From Carboxylicivirga sediminis (GTDB lineage Bacteria > Bacteroidota > Bacteroidia > Bacteroidales > Marinilabiliaceae), in contig NZ_JAGTAR010000003.1 in the NCBI RefSeq assembly GCF_018156225.1, positions 62,001 through 126,000 of the forward strand: a stretch of 64,000 bases of DNA, written 5' to 3'. How positions within the stretch are numbered: position 1 is the stretch's first letter; each line of letters begins with the position of its first letter. Below, piece after piece: positions 18,826 through 27,097 of the stretch. The notes beneath the pieces are model-generated. The model saw only the letters and a program-made list of their open reading frames with translations. It did not search any database and was not told where the DNA came from. The translations under genes and the position numbers were made by a program.

Positions 18826-18849
18826 ATAATATGTCATTCTGTAATGCAT

Positions 18850-19101
18850 TAAATAAATCCTTTCTCAACCATTTCTATAGCTTAAAACCATTAAGCCAAT
18901 AATGGTTCAAACATAGCTATTCAGTCATTATTATGAATTGAAATCAAAAGCTTTGGGATAAAATGCACCTATTTGGGATGAATGATACCAGTTGAATTAG
19001 CTGCAACTGGAAAGCCCTTCTGTCTAAAAATTGTTAGGCAGAGGAAGTGAGAGAAACCGAATAAAATAAAGCCAGGAATTTACCAAAGCATTAGGTCATA
19101 A
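18850..19101. promoter_or_regulatory. GH5 upstream region with -7 box and dyads
   Basis: On the minus strand TATGTTTG (18915-18908) matches the -7 box. It directly adjoins a dyad AACCATT (18886-18892)/AATGGTT (18901-18907) covering the expected start point. A second dyad, CCAGTTG (18988-18994)/CAACTGG (19004-19010), lies further upstream. No gene was seen here. Confidence 0.4.
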
Positions 19102-19136
19102 AAAAAGAGATGGTTACAAAACTACCATCTCTTTTT
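19102..19136 (-). terminator. Terminator at the end of the long enzyme operon
   Basis: AAAAAGAGATGGT (19102-19114) pairs perfectly with ACCATCTCTTTTT (19124-19136), 9-nt loop. On the minus strand the stem ends in a T-run. It lies 36 nt beyond the sulfatase stop and separates the GH5 unit. Confidence 0.8.
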
Positions 19137-19171
19137 CCTTTGCATTAACACTACATCCAAAATGGCAGATT

Positions 19172-20608
19172 CTAACTGTTTGGCTCAAACACAAACACCT
19201 CTGAGTCGTTTCGTACCGGAATGAACAGCTGTTCAAAATGTTTCACTATATGCGGAAACTGCGTAGCTATGTTGTTTTGTTCGCCAGGATCGCTTTCCAA
19301 ATCATATAATTCAAGTGTTGCTTTCTCCGGAGTGAGCACATTGTATTTCACACATTTCCAATTCCCCATCCGGATGGCTTGTCTACCATTTAACTCATGA
19401 AATTCCCAATAAAGGTACTCATGCTGCTGTTGTGAGTCTTTTCCAAGTAATGTGGGAACCATCGAAATGCCATCGATCTGCCAGGGAACATTTGCACTGG
19501 TTAATTCTGCCAGGGTGGGCAGCCAGTCCCAAAATGCCGAGATGTGTTCCGTTTGTCTTCCCTCCTTTATAACGCCTGGCCAGCTTGCAATTAATGGCAC
19601 GCGGATTCCTCCTTCGTACAAATCTCTCTTGTAACCTCTATAAGGTCCGTTACTATTGAAATAATCGGGCTGTGCACCACCTTCCTTATGTGGTCCGTTA
19701 TCCGATGTAAAGATGATTAACGTATTATCGGCAATACCCAGCTCATTTACTTTATTCATGATGTCTCCTACCTGTTCATCCAAAAGGTGAACCATGGCAG
19801 CAAAAGCCGCATGCGACTCCGGTTGTGAACCATATCCACCATTGCGATACGCAGGTCCGTCATCAACGCCTTTGTAGTTATGCTCAGGTTCATATTTACC
19901 ACGATACAAGGCCATGTATTCTTCCGGAACCAGCAGTTCAGCATGCGGAATAATCGTTGGTACGTAACAAAAGAATGGTTCATCGTGATGGGTTTCTATA
20001 AACTCAATTGTTTTCTCATGTATTAACTGAGGAGCATAGGTACCAGCGGCTTTCCCTGCATTGGCTTTTAGCACCAGGCTATCCTGATTATTGCGCAAAA
20101 AATAGGGATAGTAGTTATGGCCTATGCGCTGACAGTTATAACCGAAAAAGGTATCAAAACCCTGATTATTCGCATCTCCTTCTGAGCCCGGATAGCCCAG
20201 CCCCCATTTACCGAATGCTCCGGTAGCATATCCTTTTTCTTTCAATAGCTCAGCCAATGTCACCACCTCTGCGCTCATTGGATACTGGCCTTCTGGCAGC
20301 ACCTCTTTATTGCCCCGTATAAAGGTATGGCCTGTATGCTGGCCGGTCATCAAAGCTGAGCGTGATGGTGCGCACACGGTACTGCCCGAATAATGCTGCG
20401 TAAACAACATCCCCTGCTGAGCCAGTTTATCAATATTTGGTGTTGCAAACTTGGTTTGTCCGTAGCAACTTAAATCACCATACCCCAAATCATCGGCCAA
20501 AATAAAGATGATGTTGGGAGATTTTACTTTATCCGCATCGCCGCAACCTGTCAACAACGCAATCCCGGCACATATCATCATTATTACTTTGCCTGGTTTT
20601 AACTTCAT
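19172..20608 (-). CDS. Family S1 sulfatase (lipoprotein)
   Basis: 478 residues with a lipoprotein signal ending LLTGC (Cys 22). The formylglycine motif CAPSR has its Cys at residue 79. The metal-site segment FILADDLGYGDLSCYG and the later FTSDNGPHKEGG are intact, as is a GKWGLGYPG segment. Sulfatases of this family remove sulfate from carbohydrates after Cys is converted to formylglycine by a maturase, which is not in this window. The exact S1 subfamily and linkage cannot be set without comparison; sulfated Gal or GlcNAc of mucin is a reasonable guess. Last gene of the long operon, 11 bp after GH16. Confidence 0.92.
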   Translation of the reverse strand: MKLKPGKVIMMICAGIALLTGCGDADKVKSPNIIFILADDLGYGDLSCYGQTKFATPNIDKLAQQGMLFTQHYSGSTVCAPSRSALMTGQHTGHTFIRGNKEVLPEGQYPMSAEVVTLAELLKEKGYATGAFGKWGLGYPGSEGDANNQGFDTFFGYNCQRIGHNYYPYFLRNNQDSLVLKANAGKAAGTYAPQLIHEKTIEFIETHHDEPFFCYVPTIIPHAELLVPEEYMALYRGKYEPEHNYKGVDDGPAYRNGGYGSQPESHAAFAAMVHLLDEQVGDIMNKVNELGIADNTLIIFTSDNGPHKEGGAQPDYFNSNGPYRGYKRDLYEGGIRVPLIASWPGVIKEGRQTEHISAFWDWLPTLAELTSANVPWQIDGISMVPTLLGKDSQQQHEYLYWEFHELNGRQAIRMGNWKCVKYNVLTPEKATLELYDLESDPGEQNNIATQFPHIVKHFEQLFIPVRNDSEVFVFEPNS

Positions 20609-20619
20609 AATTCCGCTTC

Positions 20620-21393
20620 TTATTTATTTTGAAATGGTTTATATACTCTCACATAGTCAAACAACACCTGATCCGGAAAATCCGCCGTTCGGTAATCACC
20701 TCCCCATCCGGTGAGTTCAGCACTTAATATCATGTATTCCTCAATATTTGATACAGCCTCTTGGGTGCGCCAGGTTTCTATACCGTCTACATAAAAGATA
20801 TATTCATCTTTGGTCCACTCCACACCAAATGTATGAAATCCCCTATTAATGCCATCCACCTTTACCTTTGTTCCCGCATGCTGATGCTTTTGCTTATAGC
20901 CATTCCAGTGCAGGTTATGATACACATTGTTGAGTCCTTCAGCAATATGGTATTCAAAAATATCAATCTCGGTTCCATATTGTTGTGGGTTGTCCTTCTC
21001 TTCATGTATAGTTGGCGATTGCAACCAGAATGCTACATGCGGCCCAGGCTGCACATTCATCTGCGCCCGGCATTCAAAATAACCATACTTCGTCATAAAA
21101 GTATTTTGTGTGCCAATCTGGCCAATGGTGTACATAGTGTCGACCTGCATTACCTCAATAACCAGATGCCCTTTGCCATCTACAAAACAATTATCGGTTC
21201 TAACATACCCAACGTTTCGCTTATTTCCCGTATCCCGGTAGTTCCATTTAAGCGTATCGATAGCTTTTCCATTAAAATCATCACTCCATACCAGTTCATA
21301 ATTTTTTAAAATATGCTCTGGCGTCTGAGCTTTTATGGCTACTAACCTTAAGGCAATAAACGCCAACGTTGCTGCTATCTTTATCTTTTTCAT
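20620..21393 (-). CDS. GH16 family endo-glycosidase
   Basis: 257 residues with a cleavable signal (VAIKAQ). The GH16 signature EIDIFE has nucleophile Glu 142 and acid/base Glu 147. The beta-jelly-roll segments LVWSDDFNG, YGYFECRAQM and VAFWLQSP are present. GH16 enzymes cut beta-1,3 or beta-1,4 glycans. In gut Bacteroidota some act as endo-O-glycanases on mucin poly-LacNAc, and the neighbours fit that role. It differs clearly from the second GH16 at 34016. The substrate is inference. Confidence 0.9.
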   Translation of the reverse strand: MKKIKIAATLAFIALRLVAIKAQTPEHILKNYELVWSDDFNGKAIDTLKWNYRDTGNKRNVGYVRTDNCFVDGKGHLVIEVMQVDTMYTIGQIGTQNTFMTKYGYFECRAQMNVQPGPHVAFWLQSPTIHEEKDNPQQYGTEIDIFEYHIAEGLNNVYHNLHWNGYKQKHQHAGTKVKVDGINRGFHTFGVEWTKDEYIFYVDGIETWRTQEAVSNIEEYMILSAELTGWGGDYRTADFPDQVLFDYVRVYKPFQNK

Positions 21394-21454
21394 ATGAATT
21401 GTAACAATGCCATGCCAACAGCCAATTTTATAGCTGATGGTTTGGCAATAATCG

Positions 21455-23764
21455 TTAATGACTCAAATACTCACTTAATTGCATCTTATCTCCGTCTACA
21501 TTCATCATCTCCAACCTGAGACCTTCGCCGCCACCACCTTCAAAGAACAGCACTTTAACAGGATATGTACCTTTCTTCAAAGCCAAACTTGCTTTTTTGT
21601 AAATCATCCCGTGAAAACCATCGTTATCAATTACCAAACGATCGTTTAAATACAATTGCGAGCCATCGTCTGATCCCAAGGCAAATTGATACAGGCCATC
21701 CTGCTCAATGGATAAGACCCCCTCAAGGCTTAAACCAAAATTATCATGTGGTGCTTCTGAGGGAATCATCACATCAGTAACTACAAGTCTCTTCCCATTG
21801 GCCTCATCAACCTCACTGCATTTTTCAAATTTGCCAGTAGCAAGTTTACAAGCAAGTCCTTTGTTTTCTCCAGGTTCTGCAATACCTTCAATAAACGAAA
21901 GTTTCTGAGCCTGTACTTCCAACACATCACTTGCCCGGCCTCTTGAATCAATGGCCACAGCTTTAATGGTACATTCCTCTTTAACAGTAATGGCGCTCTG
22001 ATACAGGGTTGATTTATCCGTTGGAATGCTACCATCACTAGTATAATAGAGCTTGGCTCCAATGGCATTGTCAAACAGCTCTAGCTTCGCCTGGTCAATA
22101 AACTCAACTTTATCAACAGACGGAGAAGGCATCAGCACCTTATCAAAGTAGTTCACTCCCATCACATCAAATCGTTTAAAATGGATTTGCAATCGTCTGG
22201 CAAAAGCCTCGTAATCACGCTTGGAGAAATCGAGCCAACCCACTTCGGCAATGGCGCAGGCCCTTGGATAGGTCATGTACTCTACATAATCGCTCTCGGG
22301 CATATACTCGGTCCACACATTACCCTGCACCCCAATGATGTGCTTTGCTTCTTCTGCAGTTAGATCACCAGCCATAGGATTATATGAATACACCTTACTT
22401 AAAGTCAGATAACCTCCAATAGCCAAAGGTTCTTTCTGTGGGTTATTCTGATAATAATCGAGGTAGAAATGCGTGTTAGGTGTCATAATCACGTTATGGC
22501 CCTGTTTGGCAGCTTCTTCACCACCTTTGATGCCACGCCACGACATTACGGTCGCATTAGGTGCCAAACCACCTTCCAGAATTTCGTCCCATCCAATGAT
22601 ATCACGACCATTTGCATTCAGGAACTTTTCGATGCGGTGAATAAAGTAGCTCTGCAGCTCATGGGCATCTTTACAACCTTCTGCCTGCATACGTTTCTTA
22701 CATTTAGGACATTCTTCCCAACGCGCTTTAGGGCATTCATCACCTCCAATGTGAATGTATTTGGATGGAAAAATATCCATCACCTCTACAAGTACATCTT
22801 CCAAAAAAGTAAATACCTCTTCGTTACCGGCGCAATACACCTCTTTAAACACACCCCATTCATTAGCCACTTCATACGGACCACCCGTACAACCTAACTC
22901 AGGATAAGCAGCTAAAGCCGCCTGGGCATGGCCCGGCAGTTCAATCTCAGGAATAACTGTAATAAACCGATCGGCTGCATACTGAACAATTTCACGCGCT
23001 TCTTCCTGAGTATAGTAACCACCATAGCGCTTGCCATCGTATTGGCGTTCGCCCACACCCAGATGACCAACCAATGTCTCATCACGAAAAGCGGCAATCT
23101 CGGCCAACTTCGGGTATTTTTTAATTTCCAGACGCCATCCCTGATCCTCTGTCAGGTGCCAGTGAAATACATTCATTTTGTGTAAAGCCAGCAGGTCGAT
23201 GTATTTTTTTATGAAATCCATCGGGAAGAAATGGCGTCCCACATCCAGGTGCAAACCTCGGTATGAAAAATTAGGTGCATCTGTAATTTCTACCGCCGGA
23301 ACTGTCCAATCAGTATTCTTAACCAGTTCTTTTGATTCAACCTCAGCCGGCATTAGCTGACGAATGGTTTGGAAACCATAAAATAAACCAACCGGATTGT
23401 TGGATTTCACCAATATACCATCCTTGGTAACAACCAATTGATAACTTCCTTCAACACCTTCAAGGCTGGCATCTTCTATAAAGCACACTGTATTTTTGAC
23501 CAACCCACCTTTTTCAGTTGCTTCAACCTGCAGCTGAAGCCCAGAAGCAGGCTCAATGAAATCGGCAAAGGCTTGTGCAACAAACCGGCTGTTTTCGCTG
23601 CCTTGATAGCTTACTATTGTAGACTCATTTATTGTAAAGCTTCCTTGTTGTGCCTTTAGTTGTTGCGGGTAAGGCACCAGGTTATACTCATTGCTTTTTT
23701 GCTCACAGCCTGACGCAAGTAAAACTACTATGGCAACTAGGAGCGTACTCAGTTGTTTCATCAT
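21455..23764 (-). CDS. GH20 beta-N-acetylhexosaminidase with PA14-like domain
   Basis: 769 residues, lipoprotein signal ending ASGC (Cys 20). An N-terminal GH20b domain (about 25-160) precedes the catalytic barrel, with FHWHLTEDQGW at 200-210 and the catalytic pair Asp 342-Glu 343 in HIGGDECPKARW. After the barrel come a chitobiase-like C-terminal piece (LYYTSDGSIPT) and a PA14-like module (LYQFALGSDDGSQLYLNDRL). It removes terminal beta-GlcNAc or GalNAc. The PA14 region may bind sugar. It is in the long operon. Confidence 0.94.
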   Translation of the reverse strand: MMKQLSTLLVAIVVLLASGCEQKSNEYNLVPYPQQLKAQQGSFTINESTIVSYQGSENSRFVAQAFADFIEPASGLQLQVEATEKGGLVKNTVCFIEDASLEGVEGSYQLVVTKDGILVKSNNPVGLFYGFQTIRQLMPAEVESKELVKNTDWTVPAVEITDAPNFSYRGLHLDVGRHFFPMDFIKKYIDLLALHKMNVFHWHLTEDQGWRLEIKKYPKLAEIAAFRDETLVGHLGVGERQYDGKRYGGYYTQEEAREIVQYAADRFITVIPEIELPGHAQAALAAYPELGCTGGPYEVANEWGVFKEVYCAGNEEVFTFLEDVLVEVMDIFPSKYIHIGGDECPKARWEECPKCKKRMQAEGCKDAHELQSYFIHRIEKFLNANGRDIIGWDEILEGGLAPNATVMSWRGIKGGEEAAKQGHNVIMTPNTHFYLDYYQNNPQKEPLAIGGYLTLSKVYSYNPMAGDLTAEEAKHIIGVQGNVWTEYMPESDYVEYMTYPRACAIAEVGWLDFSKRDYEAFARRLQIHFKRFDVMGVNYFDKVLMPSPSVDKVEFIDQAKLELFDNAIGAKLYYTSDGSIPTDKSTLYQSAITVKEECTIKAVAIDSRGRASDVLEVQAQKLSFIEGIAEPGENKGLACKLATGKFEKCSEVDEANGKRLVVTDVMIPSEAPHDNFGLSLEGVLSIEQDGLYQFALGSDDGSQLYLNDRLVIDNDGFHGMIYKKASLALKKGTYPVKVLFFEGGGGEGLRLEMMNVDGDKMQLSEYLSH

Positions 23765-23884
23765 TTTGGATTAATTTTATTAATATAATGTGATATAATC
23801 TTCTTTGTGCTGTTCCTGTCCTTATCCAAATTGCGAAAAGTCAGAAACAATACGCATAATATTGCTTGTTTATATTTAAGACCT

Positions 23885-25744
23885 TTAAAATTTGAAAAAC
23901 TCCTCCGAAGGCATTTTCACCTCTTTAGGATTCATATCGATAACTTCCACCTTTTTACCCAAAACATCCCCTTCAATCTCATTTCCGTTAATCGTTACAT
24001 TTTTGCAAGCATCCAAGGTAATCCCTGCCTGGCGTTTGTGAAATGGTTCAATCTTATTACTGCGAATCAGTGTATTATTCGTGAATTGAAGCCCATCAAC
24101 AGATTTGGCATACAAAATTGGATAGTCAAAAGGATGAAACGTATTGTTTGTAATGGTGATATTGCGATGAAAAGGATACTCTGAATCCGGTTCTGGAATC
24201 TCAGGCAGAATGCTGATAATGGCTTCACAGAACTGATACATCGACGACATACAAGGATACTCAAAAACATTATTGTGGATGGTTACATCTCTTACTGCAC
24301 CTGATTCATACCAATAATTGGCATCGCCTGCAATTAGAATGGCCGAACCGCTAGACTGAAACCGGTTGTTCTCAACCACTATCTTTCCGAGGGTTGATAA
24401 CAATAAGCCCCTTGCCCGGCAACTGCCAAACAAACTGTTGCGTATTGCCACATCAGGTGTCCAGGTGAGGTTTTCCAGCGCTGCACCGGCTTTTATTTCC
24501 CCGGGAATCGGGGCACTTAACTGAACTGTAAACTCCTCCTTGTTAATGACCTCATACGCTTCAATAGTCCCAAAACCAACGGTGCGCATGCTTTTGTTTT
24601 CGATGAAACCCACTTGTTCACCTGGCTGGCCCCAGACCATTCCGGCACTCATATCGTGCATAAAGCGACACTTGATTTTTTGCGGAGAAAGAATCTCGGT
24701 GATGCGCACACAGGTCCCATGCACATTAATCGGATCGTCCATCAGTCCGGCCCACTCGCAATTATCAACTGTAATCTGGCCCTTGCAGCCCATAAAGTGA
24801 AAGCCGTCATCATGACCGCTTAAAAAGCGCCCCTTAGCTTTATTGGGAACTACTTTTACATCTTTCAGCGAGATGTTTTCGCTGTACTGCGACAAAACAC
24901 CCAAACCAGCCGTGTGATAAATGCGCACGCCCTCAATGGCTATATCCTTACTATTCACTAGAAACATGCCGGCATGATCGCGCGTACTATGACGCAACAC
25001 CAGCCAATTGCCTACTTTAGGATGACGCTTGAAACCACCTTGCCGGTAAAGCTTCACCAGACCAGGTGTTACCTCTTTTGCCATGTAATTCTGCCAGCCA
25101 TGTCCTAAAGCCTGTGCATCACCTGTATAAGGTTCCACAAAGCGGGTATCTGATTGAAACTCCATCACCTCCCACAAAGCGGACTTCCAGCCTTCACCTA
25201 CAAAAACCAACTTATGGTTTTCAATAATGTAGGGCGATTCATTGGTATTAATACGAATGGTAAAACCTTCCGCATCAGAGCTAATTACCTCCCCCTGTGC
25301 CGTTAACGGAATATCCCAATCGACGCTGAAATTCTTGAGACTCACATTTGATGAGCCATCCACAGTAACTGGCTGCATGCGATCGTGAAAAATGAATTCA
25401 GAACCATTGCCTTCAAGCGTTACATTCGTCAGACCATCCACTACAATACCTAATCGCTTTGGATTGATATCATAGGTGTTCGACTCAAAATACTCTTTTT
25501 CGATACAATGGTGCGGCCAAAAATCGTAACGTCCTTGTGGAAAGTACAGAACCCTATTTTGCTGCCCTTCCATCATCGCCATTGCCTTATTTACAAAAGG
25601 GGTGGCATTTTCGCGCGTGTTTGGCAATAAGCCTAAATCGGCAACAGAAATAGTATCTTGAGCTTCAAGTGTTTGAAAAGCTATCCAAAGGAATGCAACT
25701 ATCAGTAAATTAAGTAAAAATGCAGACTTCATGTTATCGTTCAT
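23885..25744 (-). CDS. GH110 alpha-1,3-galactosidase
   Basis: 619 residues, signal peptide, then a right-handed parallel beta-helix. Family segments are clear: GRYDFWPHHCIEKEYFESN, a VTLEGNGSEFIFHDRM stretch, GHDDGFHFMGCKGQITV and GLMDDPINVHGTCVRI. GH110 enzymes hydrolyse alpha-1,3-linked galactose, with subgroups acting on blood group B or linear Gal-alpha-1,3-Gal. Which one applies here is open. The ATG at 25732 also fits, giving a cleaner signal. The ORF start at 25744 overlaps the BNR gene stop by 11 nt, suggesting coupled translation. Confidence 0.9.
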   Translation of the reverse strand: MNDNMKSAFLLNLLIVAFLWIAFQTLEAQDTISVADLGLLPNTRENATPFVNKAMAMMEGQQNRVLYFPQGRYDFWPHHCIEKEYFESNTYDINPKRLGIVVDGLTNVTLEGNGSEFIFHDRMQPVTVDGSSNVSLKNFSVDWDIPLTAQGEVISSDAEGFTIRINTNESPYIIENHKLVFVGEGWKSALWEVMEFQSDTRFVEPYTGDAQALGHGWQNYMAKEVTPGLVKLYRQGGFKRHPKVGNWLVLRHSTRDHAGMFLVNSKDIAIEGVRIYHTAGLGVLSQYSENISLKDVKVVPNKAKGRFLSGHDDGFHFMGCKGQITVDNCEWAGLMDDPINVHGTCVRITEILSPQKIKCRFMHDMSAGMVWGQPGEQVGFIENKSMRTVGFGTIEAYEVINKEEFTVQLSAPIPGEIKAGAALENLTWTPDVAIRNSLFGSCRARGLLLSTLGKIVVENNRFQSSGSAILIAGDANYWYESGAVRDVTIHNNVFEYPCMSSMYQFCEAIISILPEIPEPDSEYPFHRNITITNNTFHPFDYPILYAKSVDGLQFTNNTLIRSNKIEPFHKRQAGITLDACKNVTINGNEIEGDVLGKKVEVIDMNPKEVKMPSEEFFKF

Positions 25745-26933
25745 TTTTAAGTAATATTGAATTGTCTGTTTGTTTATTCAGCAATTTATCGATATCGTCT
25801 ATCTGAAATCGAAAGCTTAATATAAATGGTGCTTCATTGTTTTTCCAATGACCGTAAGTGGTGCATACAAGTGTACCATCGGGCAGCACTTCAGCAGCCG
25901 GATATGCAGCATCCCAGCCTTTGGTATTATCTTTAAACCGGATGCGATATTGGCCTTCGTAACCATTCTCAAGATCCTCCCAGGTACCTATCCAGCCTAC
26001 CCAGTCACCTTCTGTTGGACTGATCTGATTACCCGGACGATTCATTGGTGTTATGTCGCGAAACTGAACCAGCAAACGTCCATCGGGCAAGTAAACAGCT
26101 TGATGGCGATCGCCGCACAAAGCTCCAGGCATAGGTCTGGGCGCACTCCATGATTGCCCTTCATCACATGTTATCATTATCTGACTGTTATAATTGCGGG
26201 CATTCTCTCGCAACAGCATGGCTATCTTCGTCCCGTCCGGGCTGTGTATTAAGCCGCCCTCACACAAATGAGCCCTCGACGAGCGATATAATTCCTGTGG
26301 CTCGCCCCAAGTCACACCACCATCGAAACTGTAAACCTGGTACAAAACCATTGTATCTTCGGCTCCTCGAGTATGAAAAGTAGCCAGGTAATGTCCCGGC
26401 GTTGACAGCGGCACACAAACGGCCATCGCTACTATGCCTTTAAAGTCGCCAATAGGTGCTAACTCACTCCATGTTTGGCCTTCATCCTCAGATATGGACA
26501 TGCGGATGGCTCCTCCCACATAATCCTGTGAACCGCTAAAAAGTATTAAGCGTTCTACGCCCTTTTGATCTTTGACACTGTAAATAGTGGGCACTTCTTT
26601 GCTGCTGGCCCAACTTTCGGGTGTTGGCAATCGATCCGACCAGGTTTGTCCTCCATCAGTCGATTGCTTATAAACAATGCCTCCCTTGCCATGTCCTTTG
26701 GGATATACACACAAGATGGTTTGTCCATCGGGTAATAATACGGTGGTAGGATGGCCAAGGTATTGGCCTGATTCCTCATCAACAACCACCTGCATACTTG
26801 TCTCCTTATCGAGATCAATCACAGGTAAATCAAAACCTTGCTTACCCCAAACTGCCTGCTTTGTCAATGACGGTGACTGACAAGCCTGCACCAGAATCAA
26901 TGCTGCAAAACATAAATAACGTACTATCATCAT
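25734..26933 (-). CDS. BNR/Asp-box protein of the sialidase superfamily, atypical
   Basis: 399 residues, lipoprotein-like signal (LVQAC). Four Asp boxes are visible: STDGGQTW, SEDEGQTW, SFDGGVTW and CDEGQSW, so a six-bladed sialidase-type propeller is expected. A Glu followed by an Arg-containing strand (CEGGLIHSPDG to LLREN) and a late Tyr (AAYPAAEVLPDG) fit the sialidase pattern. The usual N-terminal FRIP arginine motif is missing; that position reads YLGHPTT. It may be a diverged sialidase or another exo-glycosidase. Its start-stop overlap with GH110 hints at a paired substrate. Confidence 0.75.
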   Translation of the reverse strand: MMIVRYLCFAALILVQACQSPSLTKQAVWGKQGFDLPVIDLDKETSMQVVVDEESGQYLGHPTTVLLPDGQTILCVYPKGHGKGGIVYKQSTDGGQTWSDRLPTPESWASSKEVPTIYSVKDQKGVERLILFSGSQDYVGGAIRMSISEDEGQTWSELAPIGDFKGIVAMAVCVPLSTPGHYLATFHTRGAEDTMVLYQVYSFDGGVTWGEPQELYRSSRAHLCEGGLIHSPDGTKIAMLLRENARNYNSQIMITCDEGQSWSAPRPMPGALCGDRHQAVYLPDGRLLVQFRDITPMNRPGNQISPTEGDWVGWIGTWEDLENGYEGQYRIRFKDNTKGWDAAYPAAEVLPDGTLVCTTYGHWKNNEAPFILSFRFQIDDIDKLLNKQTDNSILLKNER

Positions 26934-26942
26934 CTAAAACTT

Positions 26943-27086
26943 TTATTCAACTATTATTTCGTCAACGAATATCCAGGCCGGTTTACCAGCTCCATTATGT
27001 CCCAATGGACACACATTACTATGAGCTTTCACACGGATGAAACGGACTTATGCTTCTTCAAGGGACATATTGAAATTGCATATGAT
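26943..27086 (-). pseudogene. Relic of a GH20 C-terminal tail
   Basis: Between the BNR gene and the GH2 gene, the minus strand encodes VRFIRVKAHSNVCPLGHNG, then AGKPAWIFVDEIIVE and a TAA at 26945-26943. This closely resembles the last residues of many Bacteroidota GH20 hexosaminidases. A TAA directly before the VRF and another some 20 codons upstream (27086 is the last open codon) leave no start for a functional protein. It is a leftover of a deleted hexosaminidase gene. Confidence 0.75.
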
Positions 27087-27097
27087 TCAATTTTAGA

